Shown: positions 9,155-16,853, counted from the stretch's first letter. The stretch is 64,000 nt of DNA from Streptococcus sp. DTU_2020_1001019_1_SI_AUS_MUR_006 (GCF_032340315.1 NZ_CP135436.1:496001-560000), one strand, 5' to 3'. Translations and numbers: made by a program. Notes: a model not told the origin generated them from the sequence alone.

Positions 9155-9361
9155 ATGTTTCAACTAGCTATCGCGATTCGTCTCTTGGTATTTGCTGTTT
9201 TTGTTGCCTGTGTTTATGGTGGCAATCTACTATTTGTTCGGCTGGAATATAGAAAAATAGCTTTACACTGGAAAATTCTCTTTGTAACACTGTATTCTAT
9301 TTTCCTCCTTCTTGTAACCTATGTGGTCTGGTTTGTATTTTACTTTGGCTTGAATACTTAA
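9155..9361 (+). CDS. Small two-helix membrane protein, unknown function
   Basis: This 68-residue protein has two hydrophobic helices, about residues 4-28 (LAIAIRLLVFAVFVACVYGG) and 42-65 (LFVTLYSIFLLLVTYVVWFV), joined by a short basic loop (RLEYRKIALHW). The start has a strong GAAAGGAGG site. It is cotranscribed with the 26-residue peptide and closed by a terminator. I do not recognise a named family. Confidence 0.7.
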   Translation: MFQLAIAIRLLVFAVFVACVYGGNLLFVRLEYRKIALHWKILFVTLYSIFLLLVTYVVWFVFYFGLNT

Positions 9362-9366
9362 GTACT

Positions 9367-9395
9367 TGTCCTGTCAATTTGGCAGGACATTTTTG
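9367..9395 (+). terminator. Rho-independent terminator
   Basis: A TGTCCTG/CAGGACA stem (9367-9373 with 983-9389 numbering read as 9383-9389), extended by a wobble pair, is followed by TTTTTG. Confidence 0.85.
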
Positions 9396-9435
9396 TTTCA
9401 AGACAAAGAAAATTCCCATGCGTCAGCTTTTGTAG

Positions 9436-9441
9436 TATAAT
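9436..9441 (+). promoter_or_regulatory. -10 element of the tsaB-rimI-tsaD promoter
   Basis: A consensus TATAAT lies about 30 bp before the tsaB start. I see no good -35 at the standard distance. Confidence 0.5.
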
Positions 9442-9471
9442 AGTAAGCAGACAAAAAGATAGGAATGTGTT

Positions 9472-10155
9472 ATGAAAGTATTAGCTTTTGATACGTCCAG
9501 CAAGGCTCTTTCTCTAGCTATTTTAGAGGACAAGCAGCTTCTTGCCGAGACGACTATTAATATCAAGAAAAATCACAGTATCACTCTGATGCCTGCTATC
9601 GATTTTTTGATGGCAAGTTTGGATTTGACACCCAAGGATTTGGATCGAATCGTAGTGGCAGAGGGGCCAGGTAGCTACACAGGTTTGCGAATCGCAGTAG
9701 CGACTGCCAAGACTTTGGCTCATACTCTGAACATCGAGTTAGTTGGGATGTCTAGCCTTTTAGCCCTGGTGCAGAGCCAGCAGGAAGGTTTGGTTGTCCC
9801 ATTGATGGACGCACGCCGTAACAATGTGTATGCAGGATTTTATGAAAATGCCCAGCCAGTCTTTCCAGAAGCGCACCTATCTTTTGAAGAGGTGTTAGAA
9901 AAAGTCAAGGATGCTGAGCAGGTAACCTTTGTCGGAGAAGTTGGAGCCTTTGTGGATCAAATCCAAGAACAATTGCCACATGCCAACTACCAAGAAACCC
10001 TGCCAAATGCAGCTAATCTTGCTCTTTGGGCCTGGGACAAGGAAGCAGACTCCTTGCATGATTTTGTGCCGAATTACCTTAAGCGTGTCGAAGCTGAGGA
10101 AAACTGGCTCAAGAATCACACCGAGTCTGGCGAGTCTTACATTAAACGCCTATGA
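9472..10155 (+). CDS. tsaB: tRNA threonylcarbamoyladenosine biosynthesis protein TsaB
   Basis: TsaB is the inactive ASKHA-fold paralogue that dimerises with TsaD and, with TsaE, transfers threonylcarbamoyl to A37 of ANN-decoding tRNAs. The 227-residue length and the blocks MKVLAFDTSSKALSLAI, VAEGPGSYTGLRIAVATAK and VPLMDARRNNVYAG are diagnostic. It is first in a tight operon: its last four bases overlap the start of rimI, and tsaD follows with an 11-bp overlap. Confidence 0.95.
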   Translation: MKVLAFDTSSKALSLAILEDKQLLAETTINIKKNHSITLMPAIDFLMASLDLTPKDLDRIVVAEGPGSYTGLRIAVATAKTLAHTLNIELVGMSSLLALVQSQQEGLVVPLMDARRNNVYAGFYENAQPVFPEAHLSFEEVLEKVKDAEQVTFVGEVGAFVDQIQEQLPHANYQETLPNAANLALWAWDKEADSLHDFVPNYLKRVEAEENWLKNHTESGESYIKRL

Positions 10156-10589
10156 TAGAGATCAAACGAATCCAACAGCGACCTGACTTGGCCCAAGCCA
10201 TCTATGCTGTTATGGCAGATGTTTATCCAGTTAGTCCTTGGACTCTGGAACAAATCCAAGCAGACCTGTCTCAAGACCAGACTTGGTATGCTCTAGCTTA
10301 TGATGGGGAAGAAGTGATAGGTTTTTTAGCTGTTCAGGAGAATCTCTTTGAAGCAGAAGTCCTGCAAATCGCTGTCAAAAAAGCCTATCAGGGTCAGGGG
10401 ATTGCGTCAGCCTTGTTTGCTCAATTGCCGACGGATAAGGAGATTTTTCTCGAAGTCAGAAAGTCAAACCAACGAGCGCAAGCATTTTACAAGAAAGAAA
10501 AAATGGCGGTCATCGCTGAGAGAAAGGCCTACTACCATGAACCAGTCGAGGACGCCATTATCATGAAGAGAGAAATAGATGAAGGATAG
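10152..10589 (+). CDS. rimI: Ribosomal protein S18 alanine N-acetyltransferase
   Basis: RimI is a GNAT acetyltransferase that acetylates the N-terminal alanine of ribosomal protein S18. The acetyl-CoA pocket reads [22 protein letters not shown] (Q-x-x-G-x-G/A type) and is followed by [20 protein letters not shown], the typical beta-6 and helix-4 region. At 145 residues it has the usual length. It overlaps tsaB by 4 bp and tsaD by 11 bp, consistent with translational coupling. The position between tsaB and tsaD is the standard Firmicute order. Confidence 0.93.
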   Translation: MIEIKRIQQRPDLAQAIYAVMADVYPVSPWTLEQIQADLSQDQTWYALAYDGEEVIGFLAVQENLFEAEVLQIAVKKAYQGQGIASALFAQLPTDKEIFLEVRKSNQRAQAFYKKEKMAVIAERKAYYHEPVEDAIIMKREIDEG

Positions 10590-11589
10590 ATATATTTTAG
10601 CATTTGAGACATCCTGCGATGAGACCAGTGTCGCCGTCTTAAAAAACGATGACCAGCTCTTGTCCAATGTCATTGCTAGTCAGATTGAGAGTCACAAACG
10701 TTTTGGGGGCGTAGTACCAGAAGTAGCTAGTCGTCACCATGTCGAAGTCATCACAGCCTGTATCGAGGAGGCGCTAGCAGAAGCAGGAATTAGCGAAGAA
10801 GATGTGATAGCTGTTGCTGTTACCTACGGACCAGGCTTGGTCGGAGCCTTGCTAGTTGGTTTGTCAGCTGCCAAGGCCTTTGCTTGGGCTCACGGACTTC
10901 CACTGATTCCCGTTAACCACATGGCTGGTCACCTCATGGCAGCTCAAAGTGTCGAGACTTTGGAGTTCCCCTTGCTGGCTCTTCTAGTCAGTGGTGGGCA
11001 CACAGAGTTGGTCTATGTTTCTGAGGCTGGTGATTACAAGATTATTGGTGAAACCCGAGATGATGCGGTTGGTGAAGCCTATGACAAGGTCGGTCGTGTC
11101 ATGGGCTTGACCTATCCAGCAGGTCGGGAGATTGATGAGTTGGCTCATCAAGGGCAAGATATTTATGATTTCCCTCGTGCCATGATTAAGGAGGATAATC
11201 TGGAGTTTTCATTTTCAGGTTTAAAATCTGCCTTTATCAATCTTCACCACAATGCCGAGCAAAAGGGAGAAAGCTTGTCCAAGGAAGACCTGTCTGCTTC
11301 CTTCCAAGCAGCAGTTATGGATATTCTTATGGCAAAAACCAAGAAGGCTTTAGAGAAATATCCTGTTAAAACCCTAGTCGTGGCTGGTGGTGTGGCAGCT
11401 AATAAAGGTCTTAGAGAACGTTTGGCGGCTGAAATCACCGATGTCAAGGTTATCATTCCACCTCTGCGCCTCTGTGGAGACAATGCAGGTATGATTGCCT
11501 ATGCCAGCGTCAGCGAGTGGAACAAAGAAAACTTTGCAGGCTTGGAGCTAAACGCCAAACCAAGTCTCGCTTTTGAAACTATAGAATAG
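10579..11589 (+). CDS. tsaD: tRNA N6-adenosine threonylcarbamoyltransferase TsaD
   Basis: TsaD (Gcp/YgjD/Kae1) is the catalytic subunit of bacterial t6A synthesis. The ASKHA fold is evident from [34 protein letters not shown], and the metal-binding HMAGHLMAA (HxxxH). [19 protein letters not shown] and [16 protein letters not shown] follow. The 336-residue length is normal. It closes the operon, and a terminator follows. Confidence 0.96.
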   Translation: MKDRYILAFETSCDETSVAVLKNDDQLLSNVIASQIESHKRFGGVVPEVASRHHVEVITACIEEALAEAGISEEDVIAVAVTYGPGLVGALLVGLSAAKAFAWAHGLPLIPVNHMAGHLMAAQSVETLEFPLLALLVSGGHTELVYVSEAGDYKIIGETRDDAVGEAYDKVGRVMGLTYPAGREIDELAHQGQDIYDFPRAMIKEDNLEFSFSGLKSAFINLHHNAEQKGESLSKEDLSASFQAAVMDILMAKTKKALEKYPVKTLVVAGGVAANKGLRERLAAEITDVKVIIPPLRLCGDNAGMIAYASVSEWNKENFAGLELNAKPSLAFETIE

Positions 11590-11591
11590 AA

Positions 11592-11614
11592 AGTCAGCTT
11601 GAAGCTGGCTTTTT
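11592..11614 (+). terminator. Rho-independent terminator after tsaD
   Basis: AGTCAGC and GCTGGCT pair (one G-U wobble) around a short loop and are followed by TTTTT. Confidence 0.75.
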
Positions 11615-11638
11615 AACTCCGGAAAATGTCAGAATATT

Positions 11639-11668
11639 TTGACACAACCGTAAAAATGATGATATAAT
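11639..11668 (+). promoter_or_regulatory. Promoter of rgg
   Basis: A perfect TTGACA (11639-11644) is 18 bp from a perfect TATAAT (11663-11668). This is a constitutive-looking promoter, unlike the two promoters that the regulator is proposed to control. It has no TGCGATTTT box. Confidence 0.8.
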
Positions 11669-11692
11669 ATGTAAAAATTAGGAGGTGGTCAG

Positions 11693-12556
11693 ATGATTGA
11701 GAGAATGGAATTAGGAGAATTTTATAAGGAATTGCGATTGGCTAGAAAACTCAAGCAGTCAGATGTAGCTTGTGATGGACTGACAGCATCCCAGCTATCC
11801 AAGTTTGAACTAGGGCAGTCCATGTTGTCTGCGGATAAACTGATCCTAGCTATCCAAGGGATAAATGTGACCTTCGACGAGTTTGGACACAAGCTTAATA
11901 ATTACCAGGAATCCCCACATATGCGAATCGGTCGAAAGATTGTAAATCGTTTTACCCATCAAGATATAGCTGGCTTAGAGAAACTATTAGAGGAAGTCGA
12001 GCAAGAACAGATGGCGCAGACCTATCGTCGTTTGAATGCTATTGTGATAAAAGATGCTATCCATTCCTTGGATAAAAACTATCCGCTAGAAGAAGAGGAT
12101 AGTGAGTTTTTGACTAGCTACCTCTATGCTATCGAGTCTTGGACCTGGTTTGAACTCTATCTTTTTTGCAATACCATGCCCTTCTTGAGCAACCAAGATC
12201 TAATCTTTTTATCAACCTCTTTACTTGAAAAATCCAAGGAATTTAAAGAGTTAGTACACAATCGATTGTATATGAAACAAGGGCTGTTAAATATCATCTC
12301 AGAGCTCATGGAGCGCAAACTTTTTTCTTATATCCCAACCTTTGAAGCCGAGCTGAAGAGTATGCTCCGTCCATACGATGTTTTTGAGAAATTATTGTGG
12401 CAGTTTTTAAAGAAGATGAGCATTTTCCTTCAAACTAAGGGAAGTAATCAAAAAGAGATTGAACACTTTATCCAATCTCTGCAAATATTAGAAAACCCAC
12501 AATTAACAGCCATTTTTGAATTACGTTTACAGCAATATAAAGAGCTTATCGATTAG
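11693..12556 (+). CDS. rgg: Rgg-family quorum-sensing regulator of the lanthipeptide locus
   Basis: This 287-residue protein has an N-terminal XRE-type helix-turn-helix (LRLARKLKQSDVACDGLTAS...LSKFELGQSMLSADKL, about residues 12-50) and a C-terminal all-helical repeat domain of the Rgg/MutR type. That domain binds short hydrophobic pheromones in other streptococci. An AGGAGGTGG ribosome site precedes the ATG. Three observations link it to its neighbours: an SHP-type peptide gene on the opposite strand overlaps its last 11 bases, the lanthipeptide genes follow, and identical boxes lie at both the peptide and lanthipeptide promoters. I infer that it is the SHP receptor and activator of both. 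It resembles the Rgg144-type group of pneumococcus, but that subgroup placement is from memory. Confidence 0.9.
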   Translation: MIERMELGEFYKELRLARKLKQSDVACDGLTASQLSKFELGQSMLSADKLILAIQGINVTFDEFGHKLNNYQESPHMRIGRKIVNRFTHQDIAGLEKLLEEVEQEQMAQTYRRLNAIVIKDAIHSLDKNYPLEEEDSEFLTSYLYAIESWTWFELYLFCNTMPFLSNQDLIFLSTSLLEKSKEFKELVHNRLYMKQGLLNIISELMERKLFSYIPTFEAELKSMLRPYDVFEKLLWQFLKKMSIFLQTKGSNQKEIEHFIQSLQILENPQLTAIFELRLQQYKELID

Positions 12557-12623
12557 TTAGAAATGGCAAAATAATAATAATCTCAGCAACGATTGTCAAT
12601 AATGTTAAAATTTGTTTCTTCAT
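12546..12623 (-). CDS. shp: SHP-type short hydrophobic peptide pheromone precursor
   Basis: This 25-residue ORF has a basic start (MKKQILTLLTIV) and ends AEIIIILPFLTNR. That is the SHP layout: a positively charged N-terminus, then a hydrophobic C-terminus beginning at an acidic residue (Glu14), which would give a mature pheromone close to EIIIILPFLTNR. A GAGGAG ribosome site lies 8-9 bases upstream and a perfect TATAAT sits at 12654-12659. It is convergent with rgg and overlaps its 3' end by 11 bp. In known SHP systems the precursor is processed by Eep, exported by PptAB and re-imported by Ami. The resemblance to pneumococcal SHP144 (a peptide also ending PFLTN) is from memory. The ORF is too short for ordinary gene callers. 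Confidence 0.88.
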   Translation of the reverse strand: MKKQILTLLTIVAEIIIILPFLTNR

Positions 12624-12653
12624 ATTTCTCCACTCCTCATTAGTAGTAACTTT

Positions 12654-12701
12654 ATTATACCAGGGAAGTAATCAAATTCACCAAAATCGCAAATCTGAAA
12701 T
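12654..12701 (-). promoter_or_regulatory. shp promoter with proposed Rgg box
   Basis: On the minus strand, TATAAT (12654-12659) has no good -35 (GGTGAA at the expected place). Directly upstream of that position is TGCGATTTT (12683-12691), exactly 23 bp from the -10. The flanks also match the lanthipeptide promoter. Together this looks like an activator-dependent promoter. Confidence 0.75.
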
Positions 12702-12715
12702 TTCTATAAGAAAAA

Positions 12716-12763
12716 ATATCAAATATGCGATTTTCTAAAATAAGCCAATTTCCGTGTTATACT
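12716..12763 (+). promoter_or_regulatory. Lanthipeptide operon promoter with proposed Rgg box
   Basis: TATACT (12758-12763) lacks a -35 (CTAAAA at the expected place). TGCGATTTT (12726-12734) ends exactly 23 bp upstream of the -10, mirroring the divergent shp promoter. Ten further upstream bases match at seven positions and the 23-bp spacer at eleven, including TTCC-x-TG just before the -10. Confidence 0.75.
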
Positions 12764-12837
12764 AACCTTGTAAATCATTTGAAGCAAATCCTAGGTCGCA
12801 GAAGTGGTTTACAAAAAAATAATCAAGGAGAAAAGAA

Positions 12838-12936
12838 ATGCATAATCTAATGGAACTTGAATTGTTACCTGAAGAGCCAGTAATTACTGTATCACGCGAA
12901 GTTTGTAAGTGGACTTGCTCATTTACTGCTCTTTAA
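12838..12936 (+). CDS. Lanthipeptide precursor peptide (LanA-type)
   Basis: This 32-residue ORF has a good AAGGAG ribosome site (12825-12830). It starts MHNLMELELLPEEP, an acidic, Leu-rich segment suited to a helical leader, and ends VITVSREVCKWTCSFTAL. The C-terminal half concentrates Thr17, Ser19, Cys23, Thr26, Cys27, Ser28 and Thr30. Ser19-xxx-Cys23 can form a lanthionine, and Cys27 could close a second ring with an upstream dehydrated residue. No SxxSxxxC labionin motif is present. The gene lies between an Rgg-boxed promoter and a lanthipeptide synthetase, which makes the assignment strong. Where the leader is cut and which rings form cannot be told from sequence. No dedicated protease gene is nearby. 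Confidence 0.85.
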   Translation: MHNLMELELLPEEPVITVSREVCKWTCSFTAL

Positions 12937-12949
12937 GAATAACTGGTTA

Positions 12950-12995
12950 AAATTAAGGATAGTTGATTACTAATTAACTATCCTTAATTTCATTT
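12950..12995 (+). terminator. Stem-loop attenuator between precursor and synthetase genes
   Basis: A 15-bp perfect stem (12950-12964 with 12976-12990), extended by one G-T and two A-T pairs around a 5-base loop, is followed by TTTCATTTC. The U-tract is imperfect, so partial read-through is likely. That would give many precursor transcripts per synthetase transcript, as is common in RiPP operons. Confidence 0.8.
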
Positions 12996-13020
12996 CAGAG
13001 ATAATGTATTTATTATATTT

Positions 13021-15537
13021 ATGGATAGATTACAAACAATGCTGAATAAAATACAAGTTGATACTTACCATAAAAATGGATGGTTATTTGTGAAGTATAG
13101 TAACAATAAACTTACACAGGGATGGAAACTTCATGTAAGCAGTCAACTAAAAGACGCTTGTAATATTTTTTATATTGTTGCACAAGAGCTGGAAAAGGAA
13201 AGATGTAACTACAAAGTTCTAGATTGTTTGGATGAGTTAAAAAAATTAAATTCTCCTAGGGAAGTTTCTCCTACTGCAAATAAGTTTATCACTATATATC
13301 CGTCTAGTAGGAAGCAGGCCAAACGAATAATATTAAATCTAAAAGAAAAGTTAGAAAAATATAAAGCTCCAAGGATTTTATCAGATTTTCAATGTGGTGA
13401 GTATTCTCCAATACATTATAGATATGGTGCGTTTAAAGCAATTAAAAATTACAATTTTTCTGAAAATAAAATTGTCTACATGATGAAAAATAGTAGAGGA
13501 GAATTAGTAGAAGATCTGAGATTAAGTTATCCATATTTGCCAGAAGGGGTTAAGGATTTATTTACTGATATGGAAAAAAATAAATTATTTAAACCCTCCC
13601 CGGAAATCCCAGAGAATCACCCTTTAAATCACTATAATATCGAGTGTATTCTAAAAAAATCCAATAGAGGAAATGTTTACAGAGCTATAGAAAAAAGTAG
13701 TAATCAGAAAGTGATAATAAAACACGCACGGCCATATGTTTATAGTTGGAATGATGGTTTCTCTGCAATTGATGAATTAAAGAGTGAAGCAGAAAATTTA
13801 AAAGTATTTCAGGACAAGTCCTATACAACAGATTTAATTGAAGAGTTTTATGTCAATGAAGATTACTTCGTAGTACAGAAGTTTATACCAGGATATAATT
13901 TTTTTGATTTAAAAAATATTGATATCGAAAAAAATGTAATCATTAATAATATAATTGATATTATTAATGATATTCATGCTGAGGGATATTTAGCAGTGGA
14001 TATTTCTCCAACAAACTTTATATTGGATGATTTTGGTCGTGTTAGGTTAATAGACTTAGAAAATTTTACAAACAAAAATAATACTGTTAGAAGAGCTGCT
14101 ACAAAATTCATGATAAATACTGATTGTTCCTCAAAAATCTGTACTATTCAACAGGATTATTTTGCACTTGCAATGTTGAGTTTTGCCATTATGCGCGAGC
14201 ATGTTTTACTATTTGAAGGAGAGGACGTCTTATTAAATATAACTGCTTTAGATAAAATCAAGTCTTGTATGTATATTGAGAAAGAAATTGGTAACATAAC
14301 TAAATCGCAATTTAACTGGTTGATGTATTTATTGAATTTAAGTGAACAAGAGAAGTTAGACCGATTCGAGAAGATGAAGTATATAAACGATTTTGAAGAT
14401 AAAAATATAGATTTTCATTTAAAGAAAGTTGATTCCTCATTCGATTTTCAAATTGAAAATGAAAAGCTTATTAACTATCTTCTTTCATTAAATATGAATA
14501 GAGAAAGCAGGATACTAAAGTCAAATGAATTTGGAGAATTTGTTAGTCCAGTATCGTTTCAACATGGCTTATCAGGATATTTGTTTTATTTATCACACAT
14601 GAGAGACATTTATGATAATGGTAGAATTATCGAGTGGCTTATATCTGAAGGAAATCAAAATAAAGGAAATGTGTATTTAAATGGTTGTTCAATTTTATTT
14701 GGTTCTTCCGGATATCTTTGGGTATTATTAGAGTTCTATAAAAAAATTACCAGCAACAATCCAAGTAGAGAATTGATCATAGATAAAATTAGAGATATTT
14801 ATAAAGACTTGATGAGTAGTTATCAAAAAGTTGAAGTATTTGACTTTGCTTTAGGAAAGTCAGGTATTTTATTGAGTCTTATGAAATACTGTATAAATTT
14901 CAATGATGTCGATAGTATGAAATTTATTAGAGAAAAAATAGAGGAGTTATATTCATATTTTGTAGATGAGATACGAAATGTTAATAGTTTAAAAGAATGT
15001 AATTTTGCACATGGTCTAGCTGGGATTGCATACGTAATTTCAATTTATAATTCGGAATTTGAATTTAAGGCAGCTTACGAAAATAGTATTAAGGTATTCA
15101 ATAATCTGTTAGAAAATTTGTTAGAAAATGAATATAGTAGACTAAATGCAACTCCTACAAATTTAGAACTATCGTGGTGCGAAGGAACTTCAGGAATCTT
15201 ACTTTATTTTGAGTTATTATATGATAAAAGGTATTCAAAAATAATTTCAAGGTTTCAACAACTTGCTTTTAAATTCAATCTTATCCAGTCAAGTTGTTAT
15301 TGTCATGGTTTATCCAGTTTGTTGCAAACTCTAAACTATCAGGATAAATTAAATTTACGTGAGAATGTGATTGAGATTTTATTAAGTAGATCCAAAAGAG
15401 ATAAAAATGGTATTTTGGTATTTGAATGTGAAGAAAGTTCAGATACATTATTTGATTTTGGTATCGGAAATCTAGGGATTTATTGGTCTATCCTTGGGGA
15501 AAGATTCCCATTTGAATTTAAAAAGGAGTTACGATGA
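13021..15537 (+). CDS. Lanthipeptide synthetase with lyase, kinase and zinc-type cyclase domains (LanKC/LanL)
   Basis: This single 838-residue enzyme would phosphorylate Ser/Thr in the precursor, eliminate phosphate and cyclise onto Cys. The N-terminal lyase region has KFITIYPSSRKQAKR (about residue 88) and APRILSDFQCGEYSPIHYRYGAF, as in class III RamC-like enzymes. The kinase spans about 210-470: Lys234 in VIIKHARP, catalytic Asp327 and Asn332 in VDISPTNFILDD, and metal-binding Asp345 in LIDLEN. The LanC-like cyclase (about 500-838) has SFQHGLSGY and FAHGLAGIAY. It keeps the three zinc ligands, Cys720 (WCEGTSG), Cys761 and His762 (CYCHG). Class III cyclases lack these, so the enzyme is class IV-like or intermediate. 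The gene is very AT-rich with many ATA and AGA codons, unlike its neighbours, which suggests transfer. No clear ribosome site precedes the ATG, and the last 4 bp overlap the exporter gene. Confidence 0.9.
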   Translation: MDRLQTMLNKIQVDTYHKNGWLFVKYSNNKLTQGWKLHVSSQLKDACNIFYIVAQELEKERCNYKVLDCLDELKKLNSPREVSPTANKFITIYPSSRKQAKRIILNLKEKLEKYKAPRILSDFQCGEYSPIHYRYGAFKAIKNYNFSENKIVYMMKNSRGELVEDLRLSYPYLPEGVKDLFTDMEKNKLFKPSPEIPENHPLNHYNIECILKKSNRGNVYRAIEKSSNQKVIIKHARPYVYSWNDGFSAIDELKSEAENLKVFQDKSYTTDLIEEFYVNEDYFVVQKFIPGYNFFDLKNIDIEKNVIINNIIDIINDIHAEGYLAVDISPTNFILDDFGRVRLIDLENFTNKNNTVRRAATKFMINTDCSSKICTIQQDYFALAMLSFAIMREHVLLFEGEDVLLNITALDKIKSCMYIEKEIGNITKSQFNWLMYLLNLSEQEKLDRFEKMKYINDFEDKNIDFHLKKVDSSFDFQIENEKLINYLLSLNMNRESRILKSNEFGEFVSPVSFQHGLSGYLFYLSHMRDIYDNGRIIEWLISEGNQNKGNVYLNGCSILFGSSGYLWVLLEFYKKITSNNPSRELIIDKIRDIYKDLMSSYQKVEVFDFALGKSGILLSLMKYCINFNDVDSMKFIREKIEELYSYFVDEIRNVNSLKECNFAHGLAGIAYVISIYNSEFEFKAAYENSIKVFNNLLENLLENEYSRLNATPTNLELSWCEGTSGILLYFELLYDKRYSKIISRFQQLAFKFNLIQSSCYCHGLSSLLQTLNYQDKLNLRENVIEILLSRSKRDKNGILVFECEESSDTLFDFGIGNLGIYWSILGERFPFEFKKELR

Positions 15538-16760
15538 AAGTATTTCTTCAAAATAGAGATTTTAGGCAATTAACCATCAACCAGTGGATCTCAACGGTTG
15601 GGGATACGATTTTTTATCTGGCCTTTTTGAATTATGTGGCAGATGCATCTTTTGCCCCTTTGGCGATTTTACTCATTACGATTTCAGAAACCCTTCCTCA
15701 AGTTCTACAAATCTTTCTGGGAGTTTTAGCGGATTTTCAACATCATCGTGTCCTAAAATATACAATTATTAGTTTTGCAAAATTTTTGCTTTACTCTATA
15801 GTGTCCCTATCGCTTTCAGGGCAGTCCTTTTCCTTGTTATTAGTAGCATTTATTTGTCTGATTAACCTCTTGTCTGACACATTGAGTTATTTTTCAGGCG
15901 CCATGCTCACTCCGATTTTCATTAGAATTATTGGAGAAGACCATCTGGCAGAAGCTATTGGATTTAAACAGTCAACTGTTAGTTTAGTGAAAACAATCAG
16001 TAATATTTTAGGAGGAGTCTTATTAGGTATTCTATCCATCCAGTTTATTTCCTTACTGAACGCTCTTACCTTTTTAATCGCATTTTTAGGTATCCTATTC
16101 ATAAAAAATGATCTCTTGAAAGTAGAAAAAACGATTAGCTATCAAGAAGGACTCTCTGTAAAATCCTTTTGCCAGCATTTGGTCCAGTCATCGAAATTGA
16201 TATGGAATATGAATCATGTGCTCTTGGTTTTGTTTATTATCTCTATTAGTCAAGCAGTGATAAATGTTACAGTTCCTGTTTCTACTCTGTTTTTGAGGAA
16301 TCAGCCCTTTTTGAATTTACAAACAGGTCAATCTCTTGCCTTGCTATCCACTCTTGAATTAGCAGCCCTTATTGTCGGAAGCCTTGTAAGTGCCTATCTG
16401 AAAAATACGATTGCTATAAAAACAGCCCTCTATGCCTCGCTTGTCATCCAGTTGCTTCTTCTAGTAGGATTTGCCACAGTTCGTTTTGACTGGATTCTCA
16501 TCTTTAGTGCTTTGGACGCCTTTTTCGCAGGTGTTCTCTCTCCTCGACTACAGGAACTCGTTTTTAAACAAATACCTGAGGAGTCAATGGGAGCAGTTCA
16601 ATCCTCTATCGGCGCCATTACGGTTGTTTTACCTAGCTTATTTACAATAGCTTTGGTAACCATTGCTACTAGCTTTGGAACTCTGGCAGTTAGCCTTGTT
16701 TTATTGCTATTCCTTCTAGTTGCCTTTGTCATGCTCTTGAATATTCGTGAAAGTATTTAA
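15534..16760 (+). CDS. MFS exporter, probable lanthipeptide transporter
   Basis: This 408-residue membrane protein has about 12 predicted helices and the MFS motif-A-like GVLADFQHHRVLKY after helix 2. It resembles the MefA/MFS_3 group of drug exporters (start FRQLTINQWISTVGDTIFYL). Its ATGA overlaps the synthetase stop, so the two are translationally coupled and the natural inference is export of, or immunity to, the modified peptide. Unlike LanT, it has no peptidase domain. Its base composition is closer to the chromosome than that of the synthetase gene. Export of another compound cannot be excluded. Confidence 0.82.
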   Translation: MKVFLQNRDFRQLTINQWISTVGDTIFYLAFLNYVADASFAPLAILLITISETLPQVLQIFLGVLADFQHHRVLKYTIISFAKFLLYSIVSLSLSGQSFSLLLVAFICLINLLSDTLSYFSGAMLTPIFIRIIGEDHLAEAIGFKQSTVSLVKTISNILGGVLLGILSIQFISLLNALTFLIAFLGILFIKNDLLKVEKTISYQEGLSVKSFCQHLVQSSKLIWNMNHVLLVLFIISISQAVINVTVPVSTLFLRNQPFLNLQTGQSLALLSTLELAALIVGSLVSAYLKNTIAIKTALYASLVIQLLLLVGFATVRFDWILIFSALDAFFAGVLSPRLQELVFKQIPEESMGAVQSSIGAITVVLPSLFTIALVTIATSFGTLAVSLVLLLFLLVAFVMLLNIRESI

Positions 16761-16786
16761 CGGAGAATTTGTATAATATATGTTTG

Positions 16787-16809
16787 AGACTGGCCTCCCA
16801 GTCTTTTTC
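16787..16809 (+). terminator. Terminator of the lanthipeptide operon
   Basis: A 7-bp perfect stem AGACTGG/CCAGTCT with a CCTC tetraloop is followed by TTTTTCT. Confidence 0.85.
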
Positions 16810-16853
16810 TGTTCTTGTCAGTCAGCAGACTTTTTTCTATTTCACGAATATGT

